Assembly: GCA_025617745.1 (NCBI GenBank) | Contig: CM046868.1 | Location: forward strand, 23,613,608-23,677,607 | Source of the DNA: Heliocidaris erythrogramma | Lineage: Eukaryota; Echinodermata; Echinoidea; Camarodonta; Echinometridae | Direction of reading: 5' to 3' | Length of the DNA stretch: 64,000 bases | Position numbers and translations under genes: made by a program | Shown here: positions 36,328 to 48,300 of the stretch, one piece after another | Layout of the letters: the number at the start of each line of letters is the position of its first letter | Position numbering within the stretch: the stretch's first letter is position 1 | The notes under the pieces: model-generated | Told to the model about the DNA's origin: nothing | Seen by the model: the letters and a program-made list of their open reading frames with translations, nothing else | The model's database searches: none

Positions 36328-39300
36328 GCATCATCAGCATCATCATCGTTATCATCATGTCACCATTATCATTGTCACTATTATTATCATTATCATCGTC
36401 ATCATCATTATGATTGAATCATGATGTTTTGGAAATGGTGCATCTATCCTGGATTAGCACTAATAAAATTGATGTATTTCAGTGGTTCATGATACACTGT
36501 GGTACTATAGATAATTATTTCTTTGATTTACAAGCTAGATCTATAAAAGTCAGATTTGTCATTTTGAAACCCATCATAAAATCATACATAAGCTTAGCAT
36601 TGAATATGACTACAATATAGCACTAGGTATGCAGATAGAATGCATTAGATAATTGGATAGAAAAATCATGAGCTCTCTTAATGATGAAAAACAATTTTCT
36701 CATAGGTTTCATTGAACTCGACACTGAATGCTGAAACTATAAGTAAATGGTATATCCACCAAAATGACCAAAAATGTAAAGTGAGAAAGTAATCGGAACA
36801 AAGATAGGCAGGCTTACCTGTTAGGATTTCATTGTAATGCATTTTCCAATATATATTCAGGTTGTTGCCCTGCAAAAGCAATTTTCTTGATTTTGTTTTA
36901 TTTCCATTCATATCTTGCCAATCCAAACTACTCTATTTTTCTTACTTCTGTTTGTATTTTGCTGATCCATATAATTCCTATATTATGGAGATTTTAATGG
37001 AATTCATAATCAACAAATTACTCTTAAAAATATTTTACTACTTATCCTGCAGATTTTTCTTTGTCAAGAATTAAACATATTTATTTATAAATTAATTATT
37101 ATTTCATTAATGCTGAATTATGTTTTATCATTTTCTTTGGAAATCTTTAATGAATTTCTCTTTTAGACAATGTTATAATCTGAATTTCTTTCCCTCTTGT
37201 TTTGTCTATATCTTTACAGAGATTTATCAAACAACATGCTTGGAAGTGTGAATAACACTATGTTCATTGGACTCTCCTCTCTGGAAGAGCTGTAAGTAGA
37301 CTCCCCTCCTAAAAGCCCCATTCAGACAAGATGCTGTAAACCGCCTTCAGAAACCCTGCTGCAGCAAAATGAGATGAGCATGAAGCGCTTTACAGTATAT
37401 CTGTATGCTATAACCCACAGAGGAGTGGATACGTTCGGGCCATTTTCTACACAGCTTTGTTTCTGTTTTTGTTTTTTGTTTTTTGTTTTTGACCCCCACA
37501 AGATTGCCTTTTTCTTTGATTTTATGCAGAAAGTAGTTTTATTTTTCCATAGCCATTTTTCAATGCGGTGTAGGCATCATGTCTGACTAGGCAATCAATA
37601 ACCTCTGTAGTTATGTTATGTAATGTAAACGTGGAATATTTCGCGGTGTGGAAATTTTCGTGCATTTCGCGCAGCATGAAATGTGCGCGAAAATAAAAAC
37701 ACGCGAATATTTTTTTGTTTATGTATTATTTTGTCCATGAGCCTAGCTCGTCCACGAAATTAAAAACACGTGAAATTCACTTTACTCAGCCGAGCGCGAA
37801 AAATTAATCGTGCGAAAATTTCCACTTGTACAGTATATACCTCTGCATACCTTTGTACTTTATCTGTATATCATGTGTTTGGAGCCAGAAGGAGGGGCAT
37901 TAACGCCCTTCTGGCTCTTAACAGACGATATTGATTAAAGCTCATGTTCCCAGAAATAGATATTTCAATTTCTTTTTAATACTTTATTTGATAAATCAAT
38001 AAATACCAAGATGCTCACAATAGCTGATGAGGCTGAAAAGTGTTTACTTCCGAAGTTTAATGTAAAGCATTATGCAACAGGAAAATAACACCTGGGCCCA
38101 ACACAAAGATAAGTTAGCGATTGATTGCTATTACTGTTTTACAATTGATGGCTTTTGTATGATCAATTGCTAAGCTTCTTATTACAGGACTCGGGTTACC
38201 TCTTAAATTATACTTTGCTTTTATCTACTTTCATTTCTCCTTTCCAAATTTTTGCACAATGGTTTTCAAGTAAATGACCCTTTAGATATTGTGAACAGGG
38301 GAACGTTTCATCAAGTATTTTGTCAGTGACTTTTACAGACAACTGTTATAAGCTACTGAAATCCTTGTATCTGATTGGCTGAGAGCGAATTTGTTAGTAA
38401 AAAATCACTGACAAAACACTTGATGAAACACTCCCCAGGACTACATTTTCTTATTTTTGTGACACTTACCATCACTGTACATGTCCTTTACAATGATAGC
38501 AAATATATCCCAGACAGTAATGGGGAAATATAATATGAGCATGTTCTGTGTTTGAATAATGATCTCCTCTAAAAAAACCTGTTTACTCGAAACCCACAAT
38601 GCAAGGATTTTAGAAGACATTTCAAACCAAATCCAAATGATTGGAAGTGTAGACAACCGGGTGATCCATCGATCATTTTCAGCTTTCATTTGAGAAGAAA
38701 TATACTTGGCAGCTGTTTACTGCATTTTGACAACTATTAGAGATCAAGAAATGTGACAAATACCTTTTTTTGTATTTACAACTACTTTACTTGAGCTAAA
38801 AAAGCAAAAATTGATTCATTTCCTTTCCTCTTAAGGTTCTAAAGATTATCAACTGCTGTGTTGCAGGTGCAAAATATCTACTTTCAAGATTTCAGGTGAA
38901 AAAGTACATGAAAAACAAGCTTTTCAAAATAAAGTGCATTTTGTAGTTATTCTCATTCTAAAGCATGCAATGCGTAGTTTATGCTAGTAACTCTCCAATA
39001 AAATTTTCTCCGACTACATCTAGTTCCCGATTGCTGCTTTTCTTGTCCTACCTGGACTTTTTGATATTACTAATATAGTTTCTACTATTTTTAGATGTAA
39101 TCATATATAATTTTTTTGTAAGATTATAATACAGTCATCTTATTAATGTTTGTGTGTTTACCCCCTACAGGATTTTCTCATACAACCAGATTTCCACCAT
39201 CTCACAGGCGACCTTTGACCGTCTCACTATGCTTAAGAAACTGTAAGTTGGTTTCCTTGTGAATTTTTTGTGACAATTTTTGTTTGATTGACAGCAACTT

Positions 39301-42300
39301 CAACAATTCATAACTTTCCTATTTTTTATCATATTTTACTCAAACATTCACTGATCGGTTTCTTTATTTTTCTGCTTAAAAAAAAAAAGCCCACTTGTAA
39401 TCAGGGTATAGACTTCCCCTTAAATTCTATGTAGAATTATAAGCTACAACACCCTTCCAGCTTTTTACAGGCAGTGTGTTAAATCTTAATGAACTAAAAA
39501 TTGTAACATAGTCTTTCATTGTTCTGGGGTTTGTTCACTCGTTCATTGCCGATGGAAGTTTAAGTATTAGTCAAAGGTGTTGCGGTAAACCTTGGAGAAG
39601 TGAGGAGAGAGACAGAGAAAAAGAAGGGATATGTTTGTAATCTGACCATCTGAGAATTCTCTGCACCTCTTTTGAGTTCGGTCGTTGCTACAAATCATTT
39701 GTCTTTTATCATCATCCTCTCCTAATCACACAAAAGAGAGTATCTCTAGAGGCGCTAATAAAATAGGAAGTTTATGAAAATGAGATGATTCACGATGAAT
39801 CTAATATCAAACATGGAAGATGCTTATCTCTGTGTTTGTAGCAGCAATGATTTATCTTTTCAAGCTTGCTTTGTTGTGATAGCTCCTTGTTACATCCAAA
39901 AATCCCCATGGGCTAATTCCTATCCAATAATGTTGTGACCTTTATGGGACTAATTGCCCTCGTAATCTTTCATACCTTTGCGGAAAGGTATATTTTCATG
40001 CCATTTCTAATCATAGCAATTATTTTGCCCTTGAGCGAGAGGCAATGTCTGTTCACATGACAGTCGGGTTCACACGAAGGGAGCTAATCTGTACATTTTG
40101 CTTGTAGTTTCAAAACTAGTTGCCATCTTGTAGTTTCAGACCGTATGAATGGATTCGTTGTTTCAAAACTTTAAGTTTACTTGTAGTTCTAGAACCACTA
40201 GCAAGCTTGTAGTTAACAGGGGGTATGGGGGGGGGGGGGGTGTCGTCCGTTGTAGTTATGGACTGTGTGGTCAGAATAAACATTAATTTTCGCAAACTCG
40301 TGACCTCTCTGGTCATGTTAAATGTTGATAGTTCGACTTGTAATTTCAGAACATCGAGCGTCATTGTTTCAGGCTCGTGTGAACCCTCGTTGTTGTTCGT
40401 GAGTCGTTTTGTTAATTTATAATTTTGCTAACTTAAAGTTTGGAAATCACAAGTCCTGTATGAACGTAGCTATTGATATTCTGTACCTGTTGCACAACCT
40501 TCACTACGTTTTATAGAAGGCTTGTCTATCAGTAGGCCTAAAGTTTTAGGTAATACAGTGAAACCTGTCTATAAAGACCACTCAAGGGAGACAAGAAATG
40601 CGGTCCTTATGAGCAGGTGCTCTTTATGTACAGGTTCCTTTAATACACGTTTCAATGAGAAACACTTTTCAAGGGAAACAAAACTTATGGTCTTTATGGA
40701 CAGGTGGTCTTTCTATATAGGTGGTCGCTAAAGCAGGTTTCACTGTACATCATTTTTGTTTTGATGCTAATGACATGTTCAGATGGATGCCTTTATTTTT
40801 GAGCAATTAAAAAGCACATATCTCAGATTGAAGCATCACTTCTGTTAACAGTTTTGTATGGTTTTAGGGTTGTAGGATGGGGGTGACACATGCTTCAGTA
40901 ACAACCCTACCCCTAACCCCTAACCCCTAACCCCTAACCCCTAACCCCTAACCCCTAACCCCTAACCCTAACCCTAACCCTTAACCCCTAACCCTAACCC
41001 TAACCCTAACCCTAACCTTGTATCTTTGGTGAAATAAAGCCTGGAGCAATTATCGTCTGAGAAAATGTTGGAGCATGAGTAGACTAGGGGAGCGTTTCAT
41101 CAAGTGTTTTGTCAGTGATTTTTACCGACAACTGTTATAAGCTACTGAAATCGTTGCATCTGATTGGCTGAGAGCAAATTTGTCGTTAAAAATCACCGAC
41201 AAGACACTTGATGAAACGCTCCCCAGATGTTAAAGGGTACCAATCACCAGACAATATTATGCTCTGTACGTTAGGGGTTCCATGTCAATATACAATATTT
41301 GAAGTATGAGCTTCAAATGTTAATTCTATAATGAAATATTGAAAGTTTAATTACTCTCTAAATAAACATTACAGCGACTTGCGAGTAGACTAGTTGACGC
41401 ACCCATACACACTAGCACGTAATACTGCCCACGCAGAACCAAAGTCAGTGTTGGGTTCAGTGCAAGGGGATTTCATGTTTTCCTTTATTTTCTTCACACG
41501 CCTTTACCGTTAACCCGTAGAAGGTCAGATAAATCTTTGAGGTTAACTTTATACATTCTGTACACAAATTATTTTTTTTTAAGTGAGCGGTACACTTTAC
41601 AGCAAGAGCGTCCTGCTCAATATGCTTGAACTTTGACCCCATCCACGCTATGCAAGAATATTTGGTTATTAAAATATATCATTCAAATTTTTAATCATCT
41701 ATGGCCACAGATATTTTTATAAAATGATTCTTAGGGTATGGAAATATATTATTTTTTTCTGTGTGAATGTGATGTAGAGAAGGGGCAAGGAGAGTCAGAG
41801 AAGGGGATGAAAAGCGATTTGCTCTTAAAAAACTCATTACTGCAATATCATTGCAGAAATAGCTGAAGGCAATGAATAGTTGAGGTTTTTATTCTTGTAG
41901 AATTTCTAATTATCTCTGTCCATGGCGATCATCTCTTTTCATTGCCGAAAGAGGTTTCTAAAGAGGTTTTTAAAATGATTTTTATGGACGTTTCAAATGA
42001 TTTTTATGGACGTTTCAAATGATTTTTATGGACGTTTTCAAATGAAGGAGCGAATATGCATGGATTTAAGTACCTTTTAAGAGCTCTGCCTGGATTAGAA
42101 ATTTCCTCTCAGTGAGTAGGCTTGCCTTAATGCAAGGCGAGAAAATTAAGATTTGTAGAGAAGGACTATTAATAAAGTTGTGATGAATATTTCTGCAAGT
42201 ACATTTTTTCCTCCTGTTAAATGGTATTACCCCAGTGGCAGATCCAGGGGGGGGGGGCACGTGGCCCCCGGCCCTTTTTTTTTTGCTTGTCAGGGAATTA

Positions 42301-45300
42301 TGGAGGGAAGCTGGACCCCCTTAACCCCCCCCCCCCCACTGAGCAAAGCTTGCGAGACCAAAAAAATATGGGTCTACCTTTTCCAAAAGTTGACAAACCT
42401 TCATTTGTGTGCCCCCCCTTTTACTCAATCCTGGATCCGCCCCTGAACTTGGTGTGCCCCCCCGGTCATGAAATCCTGGATCTGCCAGTGTACCCCACTA
42501 ACTGTTTTTTCATCAAACATGACAAATTCTCTGACTTATTTGTCGGATGAGGTTCCGGACTATTTAAACTAAAACCAAAACACTAATAGATCTTTCGATT
42601 TTTGTTTTTGAACAGATTGAATTTATATAGATATGTATGTGTAAGCTAACATTTGGTGATATAAGTATGATCAATGTTTACAAAAAATGCAAACTTTGAG
42701 GTGTACTTAAGAGGAATCAGAATTACTGTACTGTGGAAACTTGTTATAAAGAGCTCCGATATAACAAGATTCCTGATATAACAAGGCAATTTTGCTAGTC
42801 CCATATCTTTATGTTCTTTTGATTTTTTTTACCCTAATATAAGGAGATTCCTGATATAACAAGGAAATTTTCATGGTCCCAAGTTCCTTGTTGTAGCGAG
42901 TTTCGACTCTATTATATAAAACACATGGAAAGAATCTAGGTATTTACTTGACAGATTGTACATCACCTGATCTACATTATGTTACCATTTATCATGCACT
43001 TCTAACAATGATTGTATAAAGTTGGACTAGATTGTGAAATGAAAGAGAACTTGGAGAGTCTAGATCTCCGCTAGCACAACCTGCGCGTTCCTGTTAGGTG
43101 TACTTATGAAGAATCTCCTTGAATAGCTGATTCTTGATTATTTGGATTTATTCTCCTTTCTCTTGCAGTGAGTTTGCATCAGAGTACCTCGTCTGTGATT
43201 GCAAGTTGGACTGGATAGTGAAATGGAAGAGAAGTCGGAGAGTCAAGATATCAGATAGCACAACCTGTGCGGTACCTGAGTCACTAGCGGGACACGAGGT
43301 CAGCGATCTTAGGAAAACTCAGCTCAACTGTGGTAAGATTCTATCTACATCAAATTCCTACAAGATTTGATCTTTATTGTAATTCTGGGGGAACCAGGGC
43401 CCTGTAACACTTTACAATCATCTGCAAAACTATGGCCAATCAAGATCATTTTTGCATGTGCATATTGTTCGAAATGCTGACCATTAACCAATCAGAATCA
43501 TCGTTTCAAATTTGCAATTGATGACAAACCTTTGCATTCCTGGGCCCAGGAGTGTCTAGTGTGGCAGACATGTGTGCCATACAAGAACCGATTATTAATA
43601 TTATTATTGATATTAATTTCTGATTTCTTCCATTTGAATGACACTCACCTCAAATCCATACTATGGAGGTGGTGTGCACATAGTATGACATTTATGTAGT
43701 AATGCATCAACTACTTAAAAGTTGTGGTTTCCAATCGTATACTCTGATTTAAATATAGTTGTCTTCTTTTTGCCTAATGAAAATATGAACCTGGTGCAGA
43801 AAACTTGTTTATAAAAATTGTATTTTATCTTGGTAAGAATTTTTCTGGGAGAAAGGGGGAGATTGCTTTCCAAAATCTGACACTTTATACAAAGCAGAAT
43901 CTAGGGATACCTGTTGATGCATTGCAATCAGTTTCTTATTATTTATCTTTCTTCTCTCCTATTCTTTTGTTAGACTTTCCTCTTTAGACATTAACATCCA
44001 AAATCCTGTAGGACTGTCAATTCATATTTGTTGCTTTGATATCATCAAACCTAAAGTCATTGTCTGAATCCGGTACTGTCTTTTCTGTCCCAATGGTCAG
44101 ACTTCCCCCTCCAGATGTCCCGTTTTGAGATCCGTCCCAGCAGCGACCAGGTAGTCTTCAAAGGAGACCCTATCTCTCTGGAGTGTATCGCAACGTACCT
44201 TGATGAGACTCAGCAGATGGTGTGGTTAAGGAACAAGAAGATTCTGCAGAGTAACGCCTCGGCCGGCATCAGCATTGATACTCAGATTTTGGAGGAGCAG
44301 GCACTCATGACCAGTACCCTCACCGTAAGTTATAGCCGAGGGAGAATAGTCTTCAGGAATACCAAACAAAACTTGACCTATGCATTGCAAAGAATATAGT
44401 CATGATTCTGTCTTACTAATGTACCATCATATGTAAAAGTTTAAGACCACTATTCCAAAATGCAATAAGTCAAAGAAAGAAAAAAAATTTAAAAACTTAT
44501 TTTTCAGACATACAATTATTTTCATGGCATAACGTATGTGTCATACTTGAACTTGTGCTACTGATCACTGTAGTAAACATGTTATGTAATCATTCAATGA
44601 GACAAAAGAAAGTATTCCAAATTATTGAAATACCCACAAATCCCGAGGTGGTCTTAAACTTTTGCAAATGACGGTATATTATCCAGTGAGTCTTTTGTAA
44701 AGGTTTTGGAGGCCTCCAGTTATGGTGAATACAAGTTTTACAATATTTTTTTATTTTTTTAAAGTGAATAGGTATATAGTGCTTTAAAATTTTTGCAAAG
44801 TAGGACATTAAAAAAAATAAAATTCAGTGATAGGAGTACTACATAAATCAAATATGGTGTAATATTGAAGAGACGAGTCTTTCCCTTATTTCAGATTCAA
44901 CAGATTACCCAAAGCACAGGTCTTTGGAAGATGGAATGCCAGGTAGTGACAGGGAGTGGACGAGGCAATAGGAATGTCATGATGGACCTTTATGTGTTTG
45001 GTAACATCAATCAGTCTCACAACTGTAAGGAAGAAATCACTACGAACAACAAAGGTATGATGATGATGGTGGTGGTGGTGGTGGTGGTGGTGGTGGTGGT
45101 GGTGGTGGTGGTGATGATGATGGTGATGATGATAATTGTGGTGGTGGTGGTAGTGATGATGGTGATGATGATGGTGATGATGGTGATGATGGTGATGATG
45201 GTGATGATGGTGATGATGGTGATGATGGTGATGATGGTTGATGATGATGATGATGATGGTGATGATGATAATGAAGATGATGATGATGATGATGATGACA

Positions 45301-48300
45301 ACAGTGATGATGATGATGGTGATGCTTTAAATGAAGTTGGGGAAGATGATGATTGGGAGTAAGATGATGATGAGGATAATAAAGATGAGAAGGAGCAGGA
45401 TGATGATAATGATGAGCATGATGATGATATTATGCAGAATGATGATGATAGAAACAGTAATGTTTCTTCATCTTCCCCTCTATACTAGGCACGTTCCATT
45501 GGCAGGCCACCATACCAGATATGACTGCAGAGGTGCCCTGCCCAAATGGAGGGGGACTACATTTCAGTGGTGGGGACCCCAGCCGGTCTAAAGCCAGGCG
45601 TACCTGTGCAGAGGGGGGCCACTGGCAGGCCCCTCAGACGGATGCCTGTGACTATGCTGACGAAACCACCCGCACGTTGGAGAGAATGGCCATGGTGAGA
45701 GTTTAATAGTGGTATCAACATATTTGGTTTACATACCATCCTGGTGTTTCAGGAAGGAAGTATAATCAAATATAAAAGAGAAGAATAAAAAGAAACCAAA
45801 ATGTTTCCGAAATTTTTCTTAATAGTTCCAGGGCAAGATTTTAAATTTTTCATCCTCATTTGAATTTGTGTTATTATACAGGAAATAATAACATGTCAAA
45901 GAGAATTGGAGAAGGAAAGTATTATGTGTTGTGATAAACAAACAAAATATCTCAAAAGCAAAATTTGATGCTACTTCCTTTTCCCTTGCTAAAGAATCTC
46001 GAAAGACAGTTGAATACTTTTTGTTTAACATACATATATTTGTGCACAACATTCAATGTCATGGAGGACTTAATTTTTAGGCCCTTCTTACTACAAGAAT
46101 ATTTTTTATTAGATTTTTTTCTGGGGCATGGGGGGGGGGGGGGAAATACGATACTAAAAATGTGAATTAAATATGTTCACTCTGTGTGTGTGTTATATAA
46201 CACCCAATGTTTACAAGCATGAGAAGACTTTACATGCAAGTATTTATCTTTGACTTTTCATTCCATTTTCTTTCACCATACAGTCATCGTACAGAAATGC
46301 CACAATGGCGCTGAAGGCAGCTAGGAATGTCGAGATTCAAACGGCGGATGCTCATACCTTCACCGACAAGCTGAAAGTGATCTTTGTGGGTAGATTCATT
46401 GAAAAGATCCATCAGTTCACAAGTAAAGATGTGAGTATCAAGTTTCAAGTTTTATTTTTCCATATAAGCCTAGTGTCCCCATCCCACTCATTCACTTTAG
46501 ATAATTGTGTGTACTTCTACTTATATACCTTAAACTGTATTTATAATTATACCTTAATCTATATATGAGTAGTCACACTGCTAATGGTATGGTCAACTAT
46601 AAATCGTTCAGTTCTGTGATTAAGGGGAAAAAATGAAGAATTCTGCCAACATCAGTATGTTCGCAATGATTTGAGTGCTTTGGAGATGATGTAGGGATAA
46701 AATGTAAGCCTGGTTCCAAAAAATCACTCGCCATTTTTTTATTCGTTGATATATATAAAGGCAGTCCTGTTGGAATGCCATCATTGTCAGTATGATGTAG
46801 CCAGGGAAATTCATAACTCTCTTTCTGTCATACCCTATACATTTCTCTTTTACTTTGCTTTATATCATCAGTGTATCATCTTGGTTATTGGCAGCATTTG
46901 GTTTTTTTATGCCTCCGCCCACCGAAGGTGGGTGCCGGAGGCATTATGTTTTCGGGTTGTCCGTCCGTCCGTCCGTGCGTCCGTCCGTCCCACTTCTCGT
47001 TACCGCGATAGCTGAAGAATCATTTGAGGTAGGAACCTTAAACTTGGTACTAGTATGTATCCCCATACGAAGATGAACTGATTAGATTTTGGGGTAAGTA
47101 GGTCAAAGGTCAGAGGTCACAGAGGTCAATTTACATGAAATTACATGAAATTACTGGTTTTTAGCACCGTTACCGCGATATCTCAAGAACTGTTTGAGGT
47201 AAGAACTTCAAACTTGGTACTAGTATGTATCCCTATACGAAGATGAACTGTTTAGATTTTGGGGTAAGGAGGTCAAAGGTCAGAGGTCAGAGGTCAATTT
47301 ACATGAAATTCTTGGTTTTTAGCACCGTTACCGCGATATCTCAAGAACTATCTGAGGTAGGAACCTCAAACTTGGTACTAGTATGTATCCCCATACGAAG
47401 AGGAACTGATTAGATTTTGGGGTAAGTAGGTCAAAGGTCAGAGGTCACAGAGGTCAATTTACATGAAATTACATGAAATTCTTGGTTTTTAGCACCGTTA
47501 CCGCGATATCTTAAGAACTATCTGAGGTGAGAACTTCAAACTTGGTACCAGTATGTATCCCCATAGAAAGATGAACTGATTAGATTTTGGGGTAGGTAGG
47601 TCAAAGGTCAGAGGTCACAGAGGTCAATTTACATGAAATTACATGAAATTACTGGTTTTTAGCCTCGTTACTGCGATATCTCAAGAACTGTTTGAGGTAA
47701 GAACTTCAAACTTGGTACCAGCATGTATCCCCATACGAAGATGAACTGATTAGATTTTGGGATAAGGAGGTCACAGAGGTCAAGTTACATGGTTTAAGCC
47801 ATCAACTGACTTTAGGCGGAGGCATATAGGAGACGCAGTCGCATTCATCTTGTTTTGTGTATGAAGTTTTTGCAGATTTTCGTTTGATAGGCCTACATCC
47901 CTATTTACTTTTGATGGTTCTTTTTATTGTGGAAAATAAATGGACTTATGAACATATGAAATTTGGTTTATGGTTTATCGCTGCAATTTTTTTTGTATGC
48001 CAGAGAAATAGGAGGGGGAAAAAAATCCAACTTGAAATACGACCAGTGCCTGCTTGCTTGAATGATCATAAGAGATATCATACTCAGCATCGTCATTACT
48101 GTATTTTAGTTTCCATAACTTTTGTAAAACCCTTTTCCAAGAATTGGAAGAGAAGAAGTGCTGGATGCATTAGAAAGCAGCCACTCTCGGTCAAAGAAAA
48201 AAGAAAAGAAAATGAAACGGGGGATAAATATGACCGAAATACAGTTATGAGAACAAGAAATATAATATTTAGCATTATCACTGGTGTATTTTTCCTGTTT

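Larger units (their letters stand above)
20857..37219 (+). other. ADGRA3: Intron 1 (16.4 kb)
   Basis: GT-AG intron between the first two LRR exons, by far the largest here. It holds a TIR element (23508-23940), a composite CGTC-rich element (24189-25140), fold-backs (25496-25892, 28159-28304, 29096-29530, 29697-29915), TA-rich DNA (26155-26265), a 75-nt hairpin (28020-28096), poly-T triplication (31215-31303) and a CAC/CAT array (36121-36412). A small tandem motif containing AGGTGGAGGTAAAATGG-like text recurs at 21190-21290. The stretches 20857-23000, 26270-27150, 30000-30690, 31500-34390, 34600-36110 and 36420-37219 show no gene or repeat I recognise; GA-rich runs occur at 23040-23140 and 25205-25310. 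Confidence 0.85.
37292..39170 (+). other. ADGRA3: Intron 2
   Basis: GT-AG, 1879 nt. It contains a CG-rich inverted-repeat element (about 37645-37832), a short member of the GCCAGAAGG hairpin family (37871-37929) and a fold-back of the shared-core family (38297-38437). The remainder looks unique and AT-rich. Confidence 0.85.
39243..43168 (+). other. ADGRA3: Intron 3
   Basis: GT-AG, 3926 nt. It contains half of a fold-back element (39277-39422), a half-copy of the GCCAGAAGG hairpin (about 39447-39470), TIR MITEs (40554-40747, 42727-42912), a telomere-like array (40903-41018), a shared-core fold-back (41087-41224), a 22-nt triplication (41972-42040), a C/G-run fold-back (42229-42495), and a decayed copy of exon 4 (43019-43096). 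Confidence 0.85.

Noticed and set aside
36024-36413. 129-aa frame with a long poly-His run
   Set aside because: It is a CAC/CAT microsatellite inside intron 1; no flanking protein-like sequence.
42180-42550. Pro-rich overlapping frames
   Set aside because: C-run and G-run fold-back element; frames lie in repeat sequence.
44865-45362. 165-aa frame with poly-Val and poly-Asp
   Set aside because: Real exon 6 followed by read-through into the intron 6 microsatellite; only 44895-45054 is coding.
47225-47413. Frames repeating LVLVCIPIRR
   Set aside because: Unit periods (about 158-170 bp) are not multiples of three and the same element elsewhere does not keep the frame.
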